Source of the DNA: Azolla pinnata
Taxonomy: Eukaryota > Streptophyta > Polypodiopsida > Salviniales > Salviniaceae
Reading direction: 5' to 3'
Length of the DNA stretch: 27,383 bases
Assembly: GCA_037176905.1 (NCBI GenBank)
Contig: JBBBWG010018334.1
Coordinates: 51,974-79,356 of the forward strand
Positions within the stretch are counted from its first letter, which is position 1, and every line of letters starts with the position of its first letter. Under the pieces are notes generated by a model. That model was not told the DNA's origin. It made no database searches and saw nothing but the letters and a program-made list of their open reading frames with translations. A program made the position numbers and the translations under genes. This document shows, piece by piece, positions 11,219 through 20,359 of the stretch.

Positions 11219-11515
11219 ATTAGGGTTAGGGTTAGGATTTAGGGTAAGGGCTAGGTTAGGGTTAGGGCTAGGGTTAGGGCTAGGGTTAGGGTTTAGGGTT
11301 AGGTTTTAGGGTTAGGGCTAGGGTTAGGGTTTAGGGTTAGGATTAGGGTTAGGATTAGGGTTAGGATTAGGGTTAGGATTAGGGTTAGGATTAGGGTTAG
11401 GGTTAGGTTTAGGGTAGGGTTAGGGTTTAGGGTTAGGGTTTAGGGTTAGGGCTAAGGTTAGGGCTAAGGTTAGGGTTTAGCGTTGGGGTTTAGGGTTAGG
11501 GTTAGGGTTAGGGTT
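11219..11515. repeat. Interstitial telomere-like repeat array, mixed TTAGGG/TTTAGGG
   Basis: About 297 bp, G-rich on the plus strand, of degenerate telomeric units. TTAGGG predominates and is mixed with TTTAGGG, CTAGGG and AAGGTTAGGG variants. The section at about 11335-11400 is a regular 12-bp higher-order repeat (TTAGGATTAGGG). The array lies between the 5' ends of two divergently arranged genes (PPR on minus, RMC1 on plus). No open reading frame is involved. Confidence 0.95.
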
Positions 11516-11626
11516 CACTATATATGTTTTCTAAAGCACACACAATGTTGTGCAATAGGTTCTGTTGGGGCCTCTCCTTTGTTCAAGCTTATTTTATAGT
11601 CCTTTCAGTATCGGATTCTGAGCATC

Positions 11627-11974
11627 ATGCCTAGACATCACATTGGAGTGCCCGAATTCGAGGGTTTGGTGTTCAGTAACCACATAGTTGTTGGAAATCT
11701 GTTGCATGATGTTTGCAAATGTCCGACATTTCACCACCCCCGTGCCCCTTTCTTGGATGGTTGGCCCGATCGCTTGCATGACTCTTTTGCATCTGCTTGC
11801 GTCTCCATGAAAAACAGTCGCATGGCTGAATGCCCATGCGCTCGATGCACAAAACGCCGGTTGATCACACGCTTAAATTGTCTCAAACAGACATGCATGC
11901 GCACGATCATACATGCAGGTTGCACATATAAGTCATCGCTCTCATGTCAGGATGCTCTCCTCTTGCCTTTTTGA
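11627..11974 (+). pseudogene. Cys-rich ORF, 115 aa, possible CACTA transposase-associated domain remnant
   Basis: ATG-initiated frame of 115 codons. Its second half contains DGWPDRLHDSFASA, then ECPCARCTKRR, then MRTIIHAGCTYKSS. This recalls the Pfam Transpos_assoc pattern (F..A......I.CPC..C, then ..HL...GF...Y..W) found at the N-terminus of plant CACTA proteins. The usual Trp after the Tyr and the His-Leu pair are not preserved, and the frame stops without a transposase core. If the similarity is real, this is a decayed fragment. Confidence 0.3.
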
Positions 11975-12024
11975 GCCACAAGATCTGCAAACCTCTTTTT
12001 GAGCCAAAAGATCCGTAGACTTGT
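11967..12024. repeat. Short tandem duplication, about 29 bp
   Basis: TTTTTGAGCCACAAGATCTG is followed directly by TTTTTGAGCCAAAAGATCCG; the two copies differ by a few substitutions. Confidence 0.7.
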
Positions 12025-12326
12025 GGATAGTAATGTATTGAGTCTTCGGTAAGACGATGAAGAGCGAGGCCTTATGGCCATATAGCAAGCTATGCAACAG
12101 AAGATGAAGAGCAAGATATATATTAATTATAATATGCAAGAGGTTGGGCATTTTCCGTCATACAAGCGAGAAGTGGATGTCTTCACATGTGGGGCATACA
12201 TGCAATTTCTCGCACCTTCGTACCGTTACCAGCTATCCCTTGCTTGACATATACGACTAGTGGAGTGGGCCACTTGGCCAACAACACATTGGCTCATTCG
12301 TTTGTACAAATCATGCATGCAGAACA

Positions 12327-12347
12327 CACACACACACACACACACAT
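12327..12347. repeat. (CA)n microsatellite
   Basis: About ten uninterrupted CA units between AGAA and TTCCACATTAATC. Confidence 0.9.
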
Positions 12348-12459
12348 TCCACATTAATCAGAAAGAGAGACGAGCGACGATTCTACGTGTGAGTCGAACT
12401 CTAAACGAAGCATCGGATCGTCGTACATAACGTGCAATAGCAAACGCTTCGTTTTTCAG

Positions 12460-12558
12460 AAGAAGAAGAGTCAAGAGTTTAACAAACGGAAGGGTTTAAA
12501 ATAACAAACTGAAGAGTTTAAAATAACAAACCGAAGAAGAAGAAGAGTTTAAAATCAG
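12460..12558. repeat. GAGTTTAAAATAACAAAC short tandem repeats with GAA runs
   Basis: A degenerate unit of about 25-30 bp (GAAGAGTTTAAAATAACAAACCGAA-like) occurs three to four times just upstream of the presumed RMC1 transcription start, interleaved with GAA runs. Confidence 0.7.
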
Positions 12559-12574
12559 AAACAGAAGGGAGAGT

Positions 12575-12745
12575 GTGTATCTGAGGGCATTTCGGGAAAT
12601 ACATAAATCCTGTTCTGAGGGGTGCCGGGAGAAATACCTAAAACGGGAGATACTACTGTGCTCGCCTCGCTCGCCTTCCGACGAGCGCGAGAGACGACAC
12701 ACAGACACAGACACAGACAGATCCGAATCTCCCATGCTCTGCCAG
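12575..12745 (+). other. Probable 5' UTR exon of the RMC1 gene
   Basis: The sequence ends in a strong donor, CTCTGCCAG|GTACGCC (GT at 12746-12747). It can splice to the acceptor CTTTACAG at 12886-12893, five nucleotides before the RMC1 ATG at 12899. Its left limit is unknown. It contains an ATG at 12734 that would start a 26-codon upstream ORF ending after the main start in another frame. Confidence 0.5.
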
Positions 12746-12898
12746 GTACGCCTCTTCCGCATCATTGGATTCCCTCCTAGATCTCAGACATCGAATGGTT
12801 TTTTTTTTTTCATTTCATCTGGATCACTTTCGAGACTTGCTGCATGAATGCTGATCCCGCAGCCTGCTGCATCGTCTTCTTGAGGCTTTACAGCAAGC

Positions 12899-15800
12899 AT
12901 GGCCGGTGCAGGCGCTTTATCTCATGCTTATATTCAGTATCCTCCCTTCCGGTGCAACATTCCGGGATCTTTAGGAATGATATATGATGATGGAAACAAG
13001 TTGCTGCTCGTGCCGTCTCCAGGCAAGGTATGCCACAAATCCATGTCTTCCGGGAACCGTTTCCCAATGGACTGATTCATTTATTCCTACAACCGTATAT
13101 GTTGGAGCAGGTTTTCTCTTGGCCTATGAGCAGGAATGCACCTCCAGACAGTCCTAGCATTACGTCCGTGGATGATGGTCCGGTTTTGGGAGCCCGTTTC
13201 TCTCTAGATGGGAAGCTCTTGGCAATTCAGAGGTCTGAAGCTGAAATATCATTTTTCAATAGAGAGAAAGGCTTGAAGTTTTCTCAGCTGTGCCGATCCC
13301 GCACAGACCGCATCCTTGGATTTTTCTGGTCGGATTGTCCAACTTGCAATATTGTCTACGTGACAAACAGGTAGGGCTTTCTCCTGGCTCCCAGTAACAG
13401 AATCCGTTATTTGAAACAAGGAACCCAAGGGCTAAGAAATGCATTTTGTTTCTGAATGGCGTAGTGGTCTGGAACTTTATTCGTTGGCTTCTGGTGGAGA
13501 TGCATTGAATCTAGTCGATGTCAAGGCTTCGAATGTAAGCTGGTATCGGTACACCCATGAAAGCAGGTTGGTGCTTCTTGCATCTGGCGTGCAGTCTAAA
13601 TCCTTCCTTGGTTACCAGGTATTAAATTTTTTGAAAGCTAATAAGGGAAGTATCCCGGTTTTCCTTTTTAACACGTCTTGGTCTTCACTTGCTGATTATC
13701 AGTTCTCAGCTGGTGGTATCATTAAACTACCAAAGTTTGATGCTAGTATGAGGAAAGGAGAGGGTAATCAAAAACTTTCGCTTGGACCAGAAGATGTACA
13801 TATAGCAACAATGTATGACTAAGCTGATGCATGAAGCATTGTACATTATTTAGTTGCATCAGCAAAATGTAAACCATATTTATGAATTGATAATATAAAT
13901 GTCATCTACTTGAAGATTATATATTTTCATATTAAATGATGTTGTAGGTATGGAAGACTATACTGTCTTCAGGTGGACAAAACAGCAATGGAACTCAACA
14001 TATACAGGTTCTATCGTGATGCTGTTGTTCCTCAGGTGATACAACGTTCAGCATTTCTGCCATGCATAATTACCTTTCTGTGATTGGTGGTGCTTTGGTT
14101 ACCTTCAATGCTGTTGCATGTTTCACATGCATTGGCAAAGGACTGTTGCTAGCACAAGGATCATCTATTCTCTCATGTCTCCTTTTTCTTTCCTGGAAAT
14201 GCACTGGGATTTGCATTTAGACATGCTTAAATTTTGCTGCAGGGCGTGCTGCCAATTTATTCCGAAAAAATCTCTTGCAGTGTGGTTGATAATGTTCTTT
14301 TGGTTCACCAAGTAACGTCAAAAGTGGTATTGCTTTATGATATATTCACTGATATGAAGTTTCCAATTTCGGCACCCCTTCCATTGTTGCTGAGAGGACC
14401 CTCAGTATATTCCAGTCACGAGAATTCAGTTGGATCACTGAATGGAGATGATATAATGAGCTTGACACCATCTGAAAGCGATATCTATACGGAAAACTGG
14501 GTCTTTGCAAATCCAGATATTATATTGGATCATGCCCATGGGATACTTTGGAGAGTCTATTTGGATTTGGCGGTCAGATTTTCAGAAATTTGATTCTTTC
14601 TCTTTGTAGTTCCATTGCCTACACTCCTTTTTTAAGTTCTCTTTGCAATTACAGGCAATCACAGCCAGCTCTTCTGATATTCCTTCTTTGTTAGCATTTC
14701 TTCAACGAAGAAGAATAGATAATCTTAAGGTAAGGGTTTATCACTTCGTTTCTTTTTTGAGCAACAGTTCAAAGTCGGCAATGTGGTTCTATTACAATTA
14801 TTTAACATCCATGTACGGAAGAGCCTTTATGCTACAGAAAATGACATGTTTTTGGTGGTCTAGCTCTCAAGGGCCAGAGCATTTTCTCATTCTTATTGTA
14901 TTCTTTCAAATTCACATTGTTTAATCATTTTCTTCTATATCATGCTTTTTGCTTTGTCTTTGTTCTCCCTCTTTGGAATTGTATGCCAAAATCTTGATTT
15001 TTACTCATGAATTAAAATATTGACTTGCTTTTTATTGTCTTACCTTGTGTTATCATTTTAATTTCAACTAATCCTTTTGTGAAATAAGAAGTTTATCTGA
15101 AAAATTGGGATTGCTTAACATCTGCCAATACTCTGCTCATGTTTGCCTTAACATTGTTGCCTTTGCATGCATTCTGTACATTGGTTTATTTTTTATCTGT
15201 CCTTACAAATACCATGTCTGCTAGCTGCCCTACTTGGAAGTTTTCCATTACTGTAATGTACTTAAGTTTAATTTTGTATTGTGATGGTGAGATATTTCTA
15301 GACTGTCCAATGGTTTTCTGTCTCTAGTGGTGCATTCTGATTCTTTTCCGTTCATTGTATGTCTTGCACCCAATTATCTTTCATGTATTTCTGTATGCCC
15401 TTTGAAGAAAATGTTTGGAGATCTTGCTTATTCTCTGCTCGTGTTCATATTAACTTCTGAGATATTGGTGAGCTGGTGTAGGGGAAGCATTGATTAATGC
15501 TGCTGATTATAAGTTACATGCATTTTTTGGTCATAAGCAAATTCATCAGCTAACACATAGAACAATCATCATTTTCAGGCAAAGGAGCTTTCTGTCACAG
15601 TTTTACGATCTATCATTGTTGAGAAACGACCATTGTCTCTCATAAGTGATGCTATGGATGTTATAAATATAGCATTTGCAGAATCAGTGAAAGTGCGTGC
15701 ACTATCATCTGGTAAAAGTATGAGTTCAAGATCGTTGAAACCCACTCTCAAAGAGAAGGTCGAGACAGCTCCTGCGGAGAGTTCGGTGGTGTCAAGTTCG

Positions 15801-17181
15801 ACTCCGAGTTCTACCACAGAGGACACGATAAGAAATAGTAACAATGTTGGAAAGAATGTGACAGAAGTAGGTTCAGTTGGAAACACAAATACTGCAGATG
15901 ATGATGGCAGCAAGCAAGCAGGAGATGAAATTGTTGAGGTGACTTTAATTGTTCAATGTATTGAAGATTTAAATGATTAATGATTCAGAAGAGAAACCTT
16001 TCAAACGTTATCATGCGTAAAATTTCAGTTCATCTTCCATTTTACCCGTCTAATTAGCAGGAAACTAGAAGATTGTCAATAGGTGATGGTGCGGAGTCAT
16101 CACATTCTGCTACTCGGACATTTCTTACTGACAGTACAACACTGTCGCCAGATGAGGTTTACCAGCACATATTTATGGTGATCGAGGAAGAGATGGCAGT
16201 TGAACCATCATTTTTGAGCGGAGCAATCATTCAATACATGCAAAGGTATGTGAGCCATCAAGCCTATGTCTGCAGAAAACCATAAAGAACCCAAGTGAAG
16301 ACTTTGTAAAAAGTAAACATGGTAAAAACTGATGCATGTTTAAATATAATTTTGATTCAAAAGTGTTTTTGTGCCTCAATATCTGTTAAATAGCTTCTCA
16401 GATGATTTTGGTTTAATTTCAGTGCTGCAGCTGAGAAGCTGAAAATTCCACCTGGATTAGATGCTTTACTGGTTCAATTGCTTGCTAGGGATGAACGTTA
16501 TGCCGAACTTGCACAATTTGTTGATTCCAAGGTTATTTCCTGTGGAGATTTTCTGTTGTAGTCTTCTCTGGTTTTATATTTGGGGATGTGTTATACTTTT
16601 GTAGTAGTGATCCTTGTCAATGTTTACATTCCAGATTGTAGCACCATCCAGAGAAGTTGCAATGGAACTGTTACAGGCAGGAAAATCTTGCCAGCTCATT
16701 TCAAAGCTTGGTCTAAACATGCTTAGACAGCTATCTGCACATGGAGAATACCTATTGGTGCTCCTCGAAAAGGGACGTCTACTTGAAGGTCTTCGATATG
16801 CAAGACAGAATAGAGTAAGGAGCATCGTCATATTCATATGTTTAGAAAAGGGGCATACCCAAGTTATTCTTCCTCCTGATTACTTTGGTAAACTAACAAG
16901 ATAGGAAGGGAAGAAAACGGGATGAATTGACCTTGAAATTGTTGGCACATGTAAACTTTCTGAGTATTTTGTGGTTCTCTCGTCTGCTTTATATTATATG
17001 CTAGGTTGAGGCTATCCCACCTTCGACATTTCTGGAATTAGGTGCGGCGACTAATAACAGCCAGACCTTAGCAAGTATTCTTCGATTCTGTCTTGATTTC
17101 GTTCCAGGCTTCGAGCAAACATCTGAATATGGCACCTATTCTGCCATCTTGAAGCAGCATAATCCTATGGTGGAAGCATAG
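12899..17181 (+). CDS. RMC1: Regulator of MON1-CCZ1 complex homologue (Mic1-like), 12 exons, 718 aa
   Basis: Subunit of the MON1-CCZ1-RMC1 exchange factor that activates Rab7 on late endosomes and vacuoles (family knowledge). Exons: 12899-13027, 13111-13370, 13465-13618, 13703-13812, 13948-14035, 14243-14572, 14655-14729, 15579-15938, 16061-16245, 16423-16531, 16635-16814, 17005-17181. All 11 introns are GT-AG and the sum is 2157 nt, exactly in frame. Residues 1-357 form the N-terminal beta-propeller part, with family signatures ARFSLDGKLLAIQRS, ILGFFWSDCP, IIKLPKFD, MYGRLYCLQVD and SVVDNVLLVHQ. Residues about 360-502 end in a Ser/Thr-rich variable linker. The C-terminal Mic1 domain (about 500-718) is helical: SPDEVYQHIFMVIEEEM, LLVQLLARDERYAEL and RFCLDFVPGF. 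Its length resembles human RMC1 (657 aa) plus a plant linker. Intron 3 (84 nt) is stop-free and in frame. Confidence 0.93.
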
Positions 17182-17515
17182 TAGCTGTGCTCTGCTTTTC
17201 TGCCAGGTTTTTCTATTTTACACAGCTATTCTTTAGACATAAAGCGTGGCTTTCTTTATCACCGTGTATAACCTACGAATCTCTCAAATCTGTTTGCTGA
17301 TAAAGACGCCCTTTGAAAAGCTTGAGGTAGGTCACTTTCAGATAAACTTCACTAGGCCATGCTCGCTTGAATTAGAATTTGAAGCAGTGTACAGAGCTAC
17401 AAAATTTTTTTGTCGATGTTGTTGCCTACATGTATTAATAAAAGCTTTTCAGGAACTTTTCATCCGATATGCTGTAGAGGGGATATTGAACCAATGTCTT
17501 GCTGATTAAATGTAC
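17182..17515 (+). other. Likely 3' UTR of RMC1
   Basis: Non-coding sequence after the RMC1 stop. AATAAA at 17437-17442 is a candidate polyadenylation signal about 255 nt after the stop. No other gene is seen. Confidence 0.4.
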
Positions 17516-17819
17516 TTTGACATGATGAGCAATGATCTCCTACATTGTATCTCAAGACTCACAGTTTCCATTGTCACCAGCATTCCTCTGCTCTTTCTAT
17601 GATGATGCCTTTACACATTTTCTATTGAGGTGTGGCAATATATGTAAACGACCAGCATTGCTAGTGCTACTACGATGGTTGATTTCCTTATGCTTTTGGA
17701 TTACAAGATTATCTTATTCCATTTGTTATGGAATGCCCTTCCCAAAGGCAGCAAGTTGCTCACACCACTCGTCTATAGGCTTTACTTCACCTGAAGGTAA
17801 CAACTCGTATCACTTGTTT

Positions 17820-17974
17820 GGGGCTAGGAATTTGAACTAACTCCCGCCCTCATATTGCTTATGAAACAACAGGGTAGAAATGCATTTTTGTTTTGTTTTT
17901 GGGGCTAGGAGTTTGAACTAACTCCCAACCTCATATTGCTTATGAAACAACGGAGGAAAAATGCATTTTTTTTG
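17820..17974. repeat. 81-bp tandem duplication
   Basis: GGGGCTAGGAATTTGAACTA at 17820 and GGGGCTAGGAGTTTGAACTA at 17901 begin two near-identical copies. Both continue through ACTCCC..CCTCATATTGC, TTATGAAACAAC, and AATGCATTTTT with a T-rich end. Few substitutions suggest a recent event. Confidence 0.9.
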
Positions 17975-19058
17975 TTCATGAAATGTTATGTTCTTGTGTA
18001 ACAAGTAACGACGTACATTATATTGCTCTCTTTCCACCTCTTCCCTATTGAATCTGCAAAACACTTTGAACTCCAAATTTCCTTTGCTTGCGATTTTCGT
18101 TGGCAAGATGTCAACTTTGATTCTGGACCCTATTGCTTTACAAGGCACTAAAGGGCGTGCAGTCCTCAATATTGCTCTTTGTGCATTCCGTGCGAGAGTT
18201 TCATGAAATCGTCATTATAGGAAGTTGTAGGTGGAGAAGTTGGCTCTGCTCCTTCATATGATCCCAATTCTTTTCAAGAAGAAATCCAAAGTAAGAGCAA
18301 AGGCTAGAAAGTAAAGCAGCAGATCAAATTAAAACGTTGATGCCATCGGATCCAAATTTAGAGTCCGAATATGTTGTAGAAATCTAAATTTTCATAAGGT
18401 TTTATAACTAATAAAAGTCAAGAGGTAGGATGAAAACAATACTCTAAAAAACACAAGATCTTCTCAAAAAAAGTAGGTCTTGCGAATGTTGTATATGAAA
18501 GGGTTAATGAAGAAGTGGAGCCTTATAGAGTGGTCGATATTTTGTTCTAATGCTTATATATGTTTGGATCAGATGTGATCTCATCTTACTAATTCTATCA
18601 CGTTTTCAATCGGTTCTATGATTCTCTTCAAGTGCCCCAATTAGTTCAATAAATATCTCACTAATTCTCCATTGTTAGACAGTGGTTCCTAACTAACCTA
18701 CGAGTGTGCCATGATCCTTCTATTGGTCACTGTTTCCGTTTGAAGTTTCAAGAGCCTTGTAACCTTTTGCGTTTGGTATGGCCAAAGCAAAGAAAGCTTC
18801 GATCATGAGTCCTGTGCAATGCTTTTCAATGCATCGATCGGGTCACATCTACATCTACATGGGGAGTGGTACACAAGAATCCATTTTACGTGGTTCGATG
18901 TGCTCTTTGGGTATAGTGAGGACCATCGGTGACAGAGGGCTTGAAATGCAGAACAAAACCCAGTTTTGACCAATCAGACTGTTTCGGTAGATGGAAGAAA
19001 TGGGCAGCTGCCTAGATGGTGGATTCTCTCACATGGAGCATCTCTTCGTTGAATCACC
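17975..19058. other. Intergenic region, no supported gene
   Basis: AT-rich, with no recognisable coding sequence. TTTTACGTGGTTCG near 18888 resembles a motif often seen in LTR regions of plant Copia elements, but no LTR pair, primer-binding site or polyprotein is visible. Confidence 0.4.
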
Positions 19059-19481
19059 GTCCATCTCCGTAATCGCACGAGCTGCCTCGGGTGCTTTTTC
19101 CATGAATCCTTGCTATTAGACACTAATCACCTGATCAACAGTGTCCCCATCTCCGAAATCGCACGAGCTGCCTCAGAGGGCTTTCATTAATCCTCGATGT
19201 TAGACATTAAAATCACCAGTGTGTCCCATCTCCGGAAATCGCGCGAGCTGCCTCGAATGCTTTTCCATTAATCCTCGCGATCAGGCATTAATCGCAAGCT
19301 CAACGTAGTGTCCCATCTCCGAAAACGCGCGATCTGCCTCCGCCAGCTCTTCCATTCGAAAATCCTCGCTTATATCAGGCATTAACTAATCACGCGATTA
19401 ACATCAGTGTCCCATACCACCCGAAATCGCCTCGAGCGCCTCCCATTAATCCTTGCAATTAGACATTAATCACACGATTAT
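19059..19481. repeat. Five-copy degenerate tandem array, unit about 80-99 bp
   Basis: Copies start near 19059, 19141, 19221, 19308 and 19407. Each carries GTGTCCCATCTCCGAAATCG, then CACGAGCTGCCTC, then a variable gap, TCCATTAATCCTCGC, then TTAGACATTAATC and CACGATTAACA. Copies differ by substitutions and by indels in the gap, and the last has CCATACCACCCGAAATCGCC. The array ends about 140 bp before the GC-rich leader of the SERINC gene, so it sits in that gene's likely promoter. Confidence 0.85.
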
Positions 19482-19559
19482 ACACACACTCGACTTAATC
19501 ACATGCGGTTTCTTGTTCTTTGTGGTTTTTCTTCTCTTGTCCGAAAGCAAATCCATTTT

Positions 19560-19806
19560 CAATTCTTCACAAAATCCGTTATACGCAACACACACGCACA
19601 CGAACACACGCGCTCTCATTGATGAGCATCTGCCAAGAAGGAAGCTTCAACGCCGTCGAGCGCCGTCTCCATCGCCCTCGCCATCGCCATTTTCTCTGCA
19701 CGATCCTGCGGTTTTTCTTCCCGTTTCAGCTTCCTTCTTCTCCCCCGCAGGCTGCTCTCGCATCCTGCCCCGGCGCGACGGCTCAAACGACCTCCTGCTG
19801 CACAAG
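19560..19806 (+). other. Probable 5' UTR exon of the SERINC gene
   Basis: GC-rich block ending at CTGCACAAG|GTTCC (GT at 19807-19808). It resembles a first exon, but none of the long frames in it joins in phase to the SERINC frame when spliced to the acceptor TGTGTAG at 20342-20348, so it is best read as 5' UTR. An ATG at 19622 opens an upstream frame. The left limit is unknown. Confidence 0.4.
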
Positions 19807-19807
19807 G

Positions 19808-19808
<1 letters not shown>

Positions 19809-19861
<53 letters not shown>

Positions 19862-19866
19862 TCTCG
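19809..19866. repeat. (CT)n microsatellite
   Basis: About 25 CT units with one CCCT interruption near the end, starting immediately after the putative donor site of the SERINC leader intron. Confidence 0.95.
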
Positions 19867-20359
19867 TGTGTTCTCTCCCCACACTTCTCCTCGCCATTGT
19901 CTTTGCTTTCGCCGTTTCTTAGTCTCGGTTCGTGCCCGCTCTCCTTGAGTTTCCCTACCTGTCGCCATCGCTACTGGCTCCGTGCTTTCGTGTTCAGTAC
20001 AGTTTTGCAGCGCGCATTCTCCAGTTAGACGTGCTTCACCTATCCGTCTTGTGCTTTACTCTCAGCTCCTCTGAATGCACTATTGGCGTTGCTATTCCTT
20101 GCTTGCTGATGCTTCTGCGTAGCAGCTTGTAAATCCGCCGGAGTTGTCAATCCGTCGGCGCTTTCTGCAAGTAAACGCTCGAGATTCTGGTCCAATGATG
20201 ATATTTTATCACCCTACTGCCTGCGCGGCGCTTGGTTTCATTCAGTTTGCATTTTTCCCTGGTTTAAGGATGGCGAATGGTTTCGAAGCTTTCTTGACAG
20301 CGAGTAAATCGTTCTATGGTTTCTTCTTTCCTGTGCATGCCTGTGTAGGGGGTTGGAGA

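Larger units (their letters stand above)
11516..12262. mobile_element. Possible CACTA-type (En/Spm) element remnant
   Basis: The telomere-like array ends exactly where CACTATATATG begins (11516). At 12258-12262 is TAGTG, preceded by CATATACGAC, so the reverse complement of that end reads CACTAGTCGTATATG and resembles the left end with a 4-nt offset. Between them, 11627-11974 encodes a Cys-rich peptide with CPCARC, similar in spacing to the transposase-associated domain of CACTA elements. Flanking trinucleotides (GTT and GAG) do not form a target-site duplication, so the boundaries are uncertain. Confidence 0.3.

Noticed and set aside
13619-13822. Reading straight through 13618 into the next exon as one exon ending at 13822
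   Set aside because: The protein family requires LGYQ to join directly to FSAGG and MYGRLY after IATM. The straight-through frame ends at a premature stop after ATMYD, so splicing is favoured.
18880-18960. ACGTGGTTCG motif suggestive of a Copia LTR
   Set aside because: A single short motif without TG..CA ends or a second copy is not enough to call an element.
19453-20028. Plus-strand ORF of 191 codons with Leu-Ser repeats
   Set aside because: The repeat part is a (CT)n microsatellite following a donor site, and the frame does not join the SERINC frame. Likely leader plus intron.
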